Origin: Plakobranchus ocellatus
Taxonomy: Eukaryota; Mollusca; Gastropoda; Plakobranchidae
Assembly: GCA_019648995.1 (NCBI GenBank)
Contig: BLXT01000641.1
Span: 542,771-564,534 of the forward strand
Length of the DNA stretch: 21,764 bases
Direction: 5' to 3'
In this document: piece after piece, positions 21,492 through 21,764 of the stretch
Position numbering within the stretch: position 1 is the first letter of the stretch
How the letters are laid out: each line of letters starts with the position of its first letter
Made by a program: the position numbers and the translations under genes
The notes under the pieces: generated by a model
Database searches by the model: none
What the model saw: the letters and a program-made list of their open reading frames with translations, nothing else
Told to the model about the DNA's origin: nothing

Positions 21492-21680
21492 TCAGACTGC
21501 CCCCGTGTCATAAGAGCGACCTAGGCAGGTCGTCTCTTGAGATCTGCCTTTCTTCAGAACATAAACGACATCACTTGCTCTCCGTTTTGCTTTGTCTTCT
21601 CTCTCCACTTCCTTTAGTGTGCTTTGATCCCGTCTAGTTCGCTCCTGTAGTTTTACACTTTCCACCGTAACCTTCCGATG
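21492..21680 (-). CDS. possible exon or transposon fragment of unknown protein
   Basis: On the minus strand, an acceptor-like TTTTTACAG is followed by 62 open codons to a TGA. The peptide begins HRKVTVESVKLQERTRRD, continues through the charged, helix-prone stretch LKEVEREDKAKRRASD, and ends near LGRSYDTGAV. It has no Met. The local GC content is higher than in neighbouring DNA. It has no recognised domain and could be the last exon of a gene beginning beyond the window, or part of a retroelement. It cannot be the missing start exon of copy B because it ends in a stop. Confidence 0.25.
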   Translation of the reverse strand, partial: HRKVTVESVKLQERTRRDQSTLKEVEREDKAKRRASDVVYVLKKGRSQETTCLGRSYDTGAV

Positions 21681-21764
21681 CTGTAAAAATTAAGAGTTCA
21701 CCCCAACAGTATGGGTGCTTGTTTGCCGTGAGACGCGATTTGGGGTCGGGGAGGGGTGGTGGTG

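Overview
This window is animal nuclear DNA. It is AT-rich, with many A and T homopolymers, and its genes are interrupted by GT-AG introns. It has no bacterial-style operons or long ORFs. The protein similarities, the decayed LINE retrotransposon, the MITE-like elements and the recurring CTAGATCT/TAGGCCTAGA words suggest an invertebrate, perhaps a mollusc or other lophotrochozoan. That placement is inference and the species cannot be named.

The real genes are two split copies of a UBE2W-like ubiquitin-conjugating enzyme (E2), facing each other tail to tail. Copy A is on the + strand. Its first exon or exons lie left of the window, and its last four coding exons are at 71-173, 1707-1862, 3646-3721 and 4215-4228. 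Copy B is on the - strand, with five coding exons at 16098-16007, 15081-14979, 14439-14284, 13315-13240 and 12567-12554. Only its small start-codon exon was not found with confidence. The four shared exons have the same lengths (103, 156, 76 and 14 nt of coding sequence) and the same intron phases, so the copies come from a duplication. Hand alignment over the 115 shared residues gives 88 identities. Both keep the catalytic Cys, the CKEK block and the WWYHDD C-terminus, and both have Asn-Pro-His where human UBE2W has His-Pro-His. UBE2W-type enzymes attach ubiquitin to protein N-termini, so the locus may supply two diverged versions of that activity.

About 8.3 kb of intergenic DNA separates the two stop codons. 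It holds a decayed, rearranged LINE on the - strand (about 9215-10480). A 431-bp element with degenerate terminal inverted repeats has inserted into a TA within the LINE reading frame (9791-10221). Several short tandem duplications also lie here.

Upstream of copy B (16.1-21.8 kb) I found no convincing protein gene. This flank contains a clean 270-bp MITE-like element with long inverted repeats and an exact 5-bp target-site duplication (20043-20312), a small CpG-rich patch with a 12-bp palindrome (19563-19574), an ambiguous C/A homopolymer with two N bases (20937-20976), and a possible but unrecognised minus-strand exon (21492-21680).
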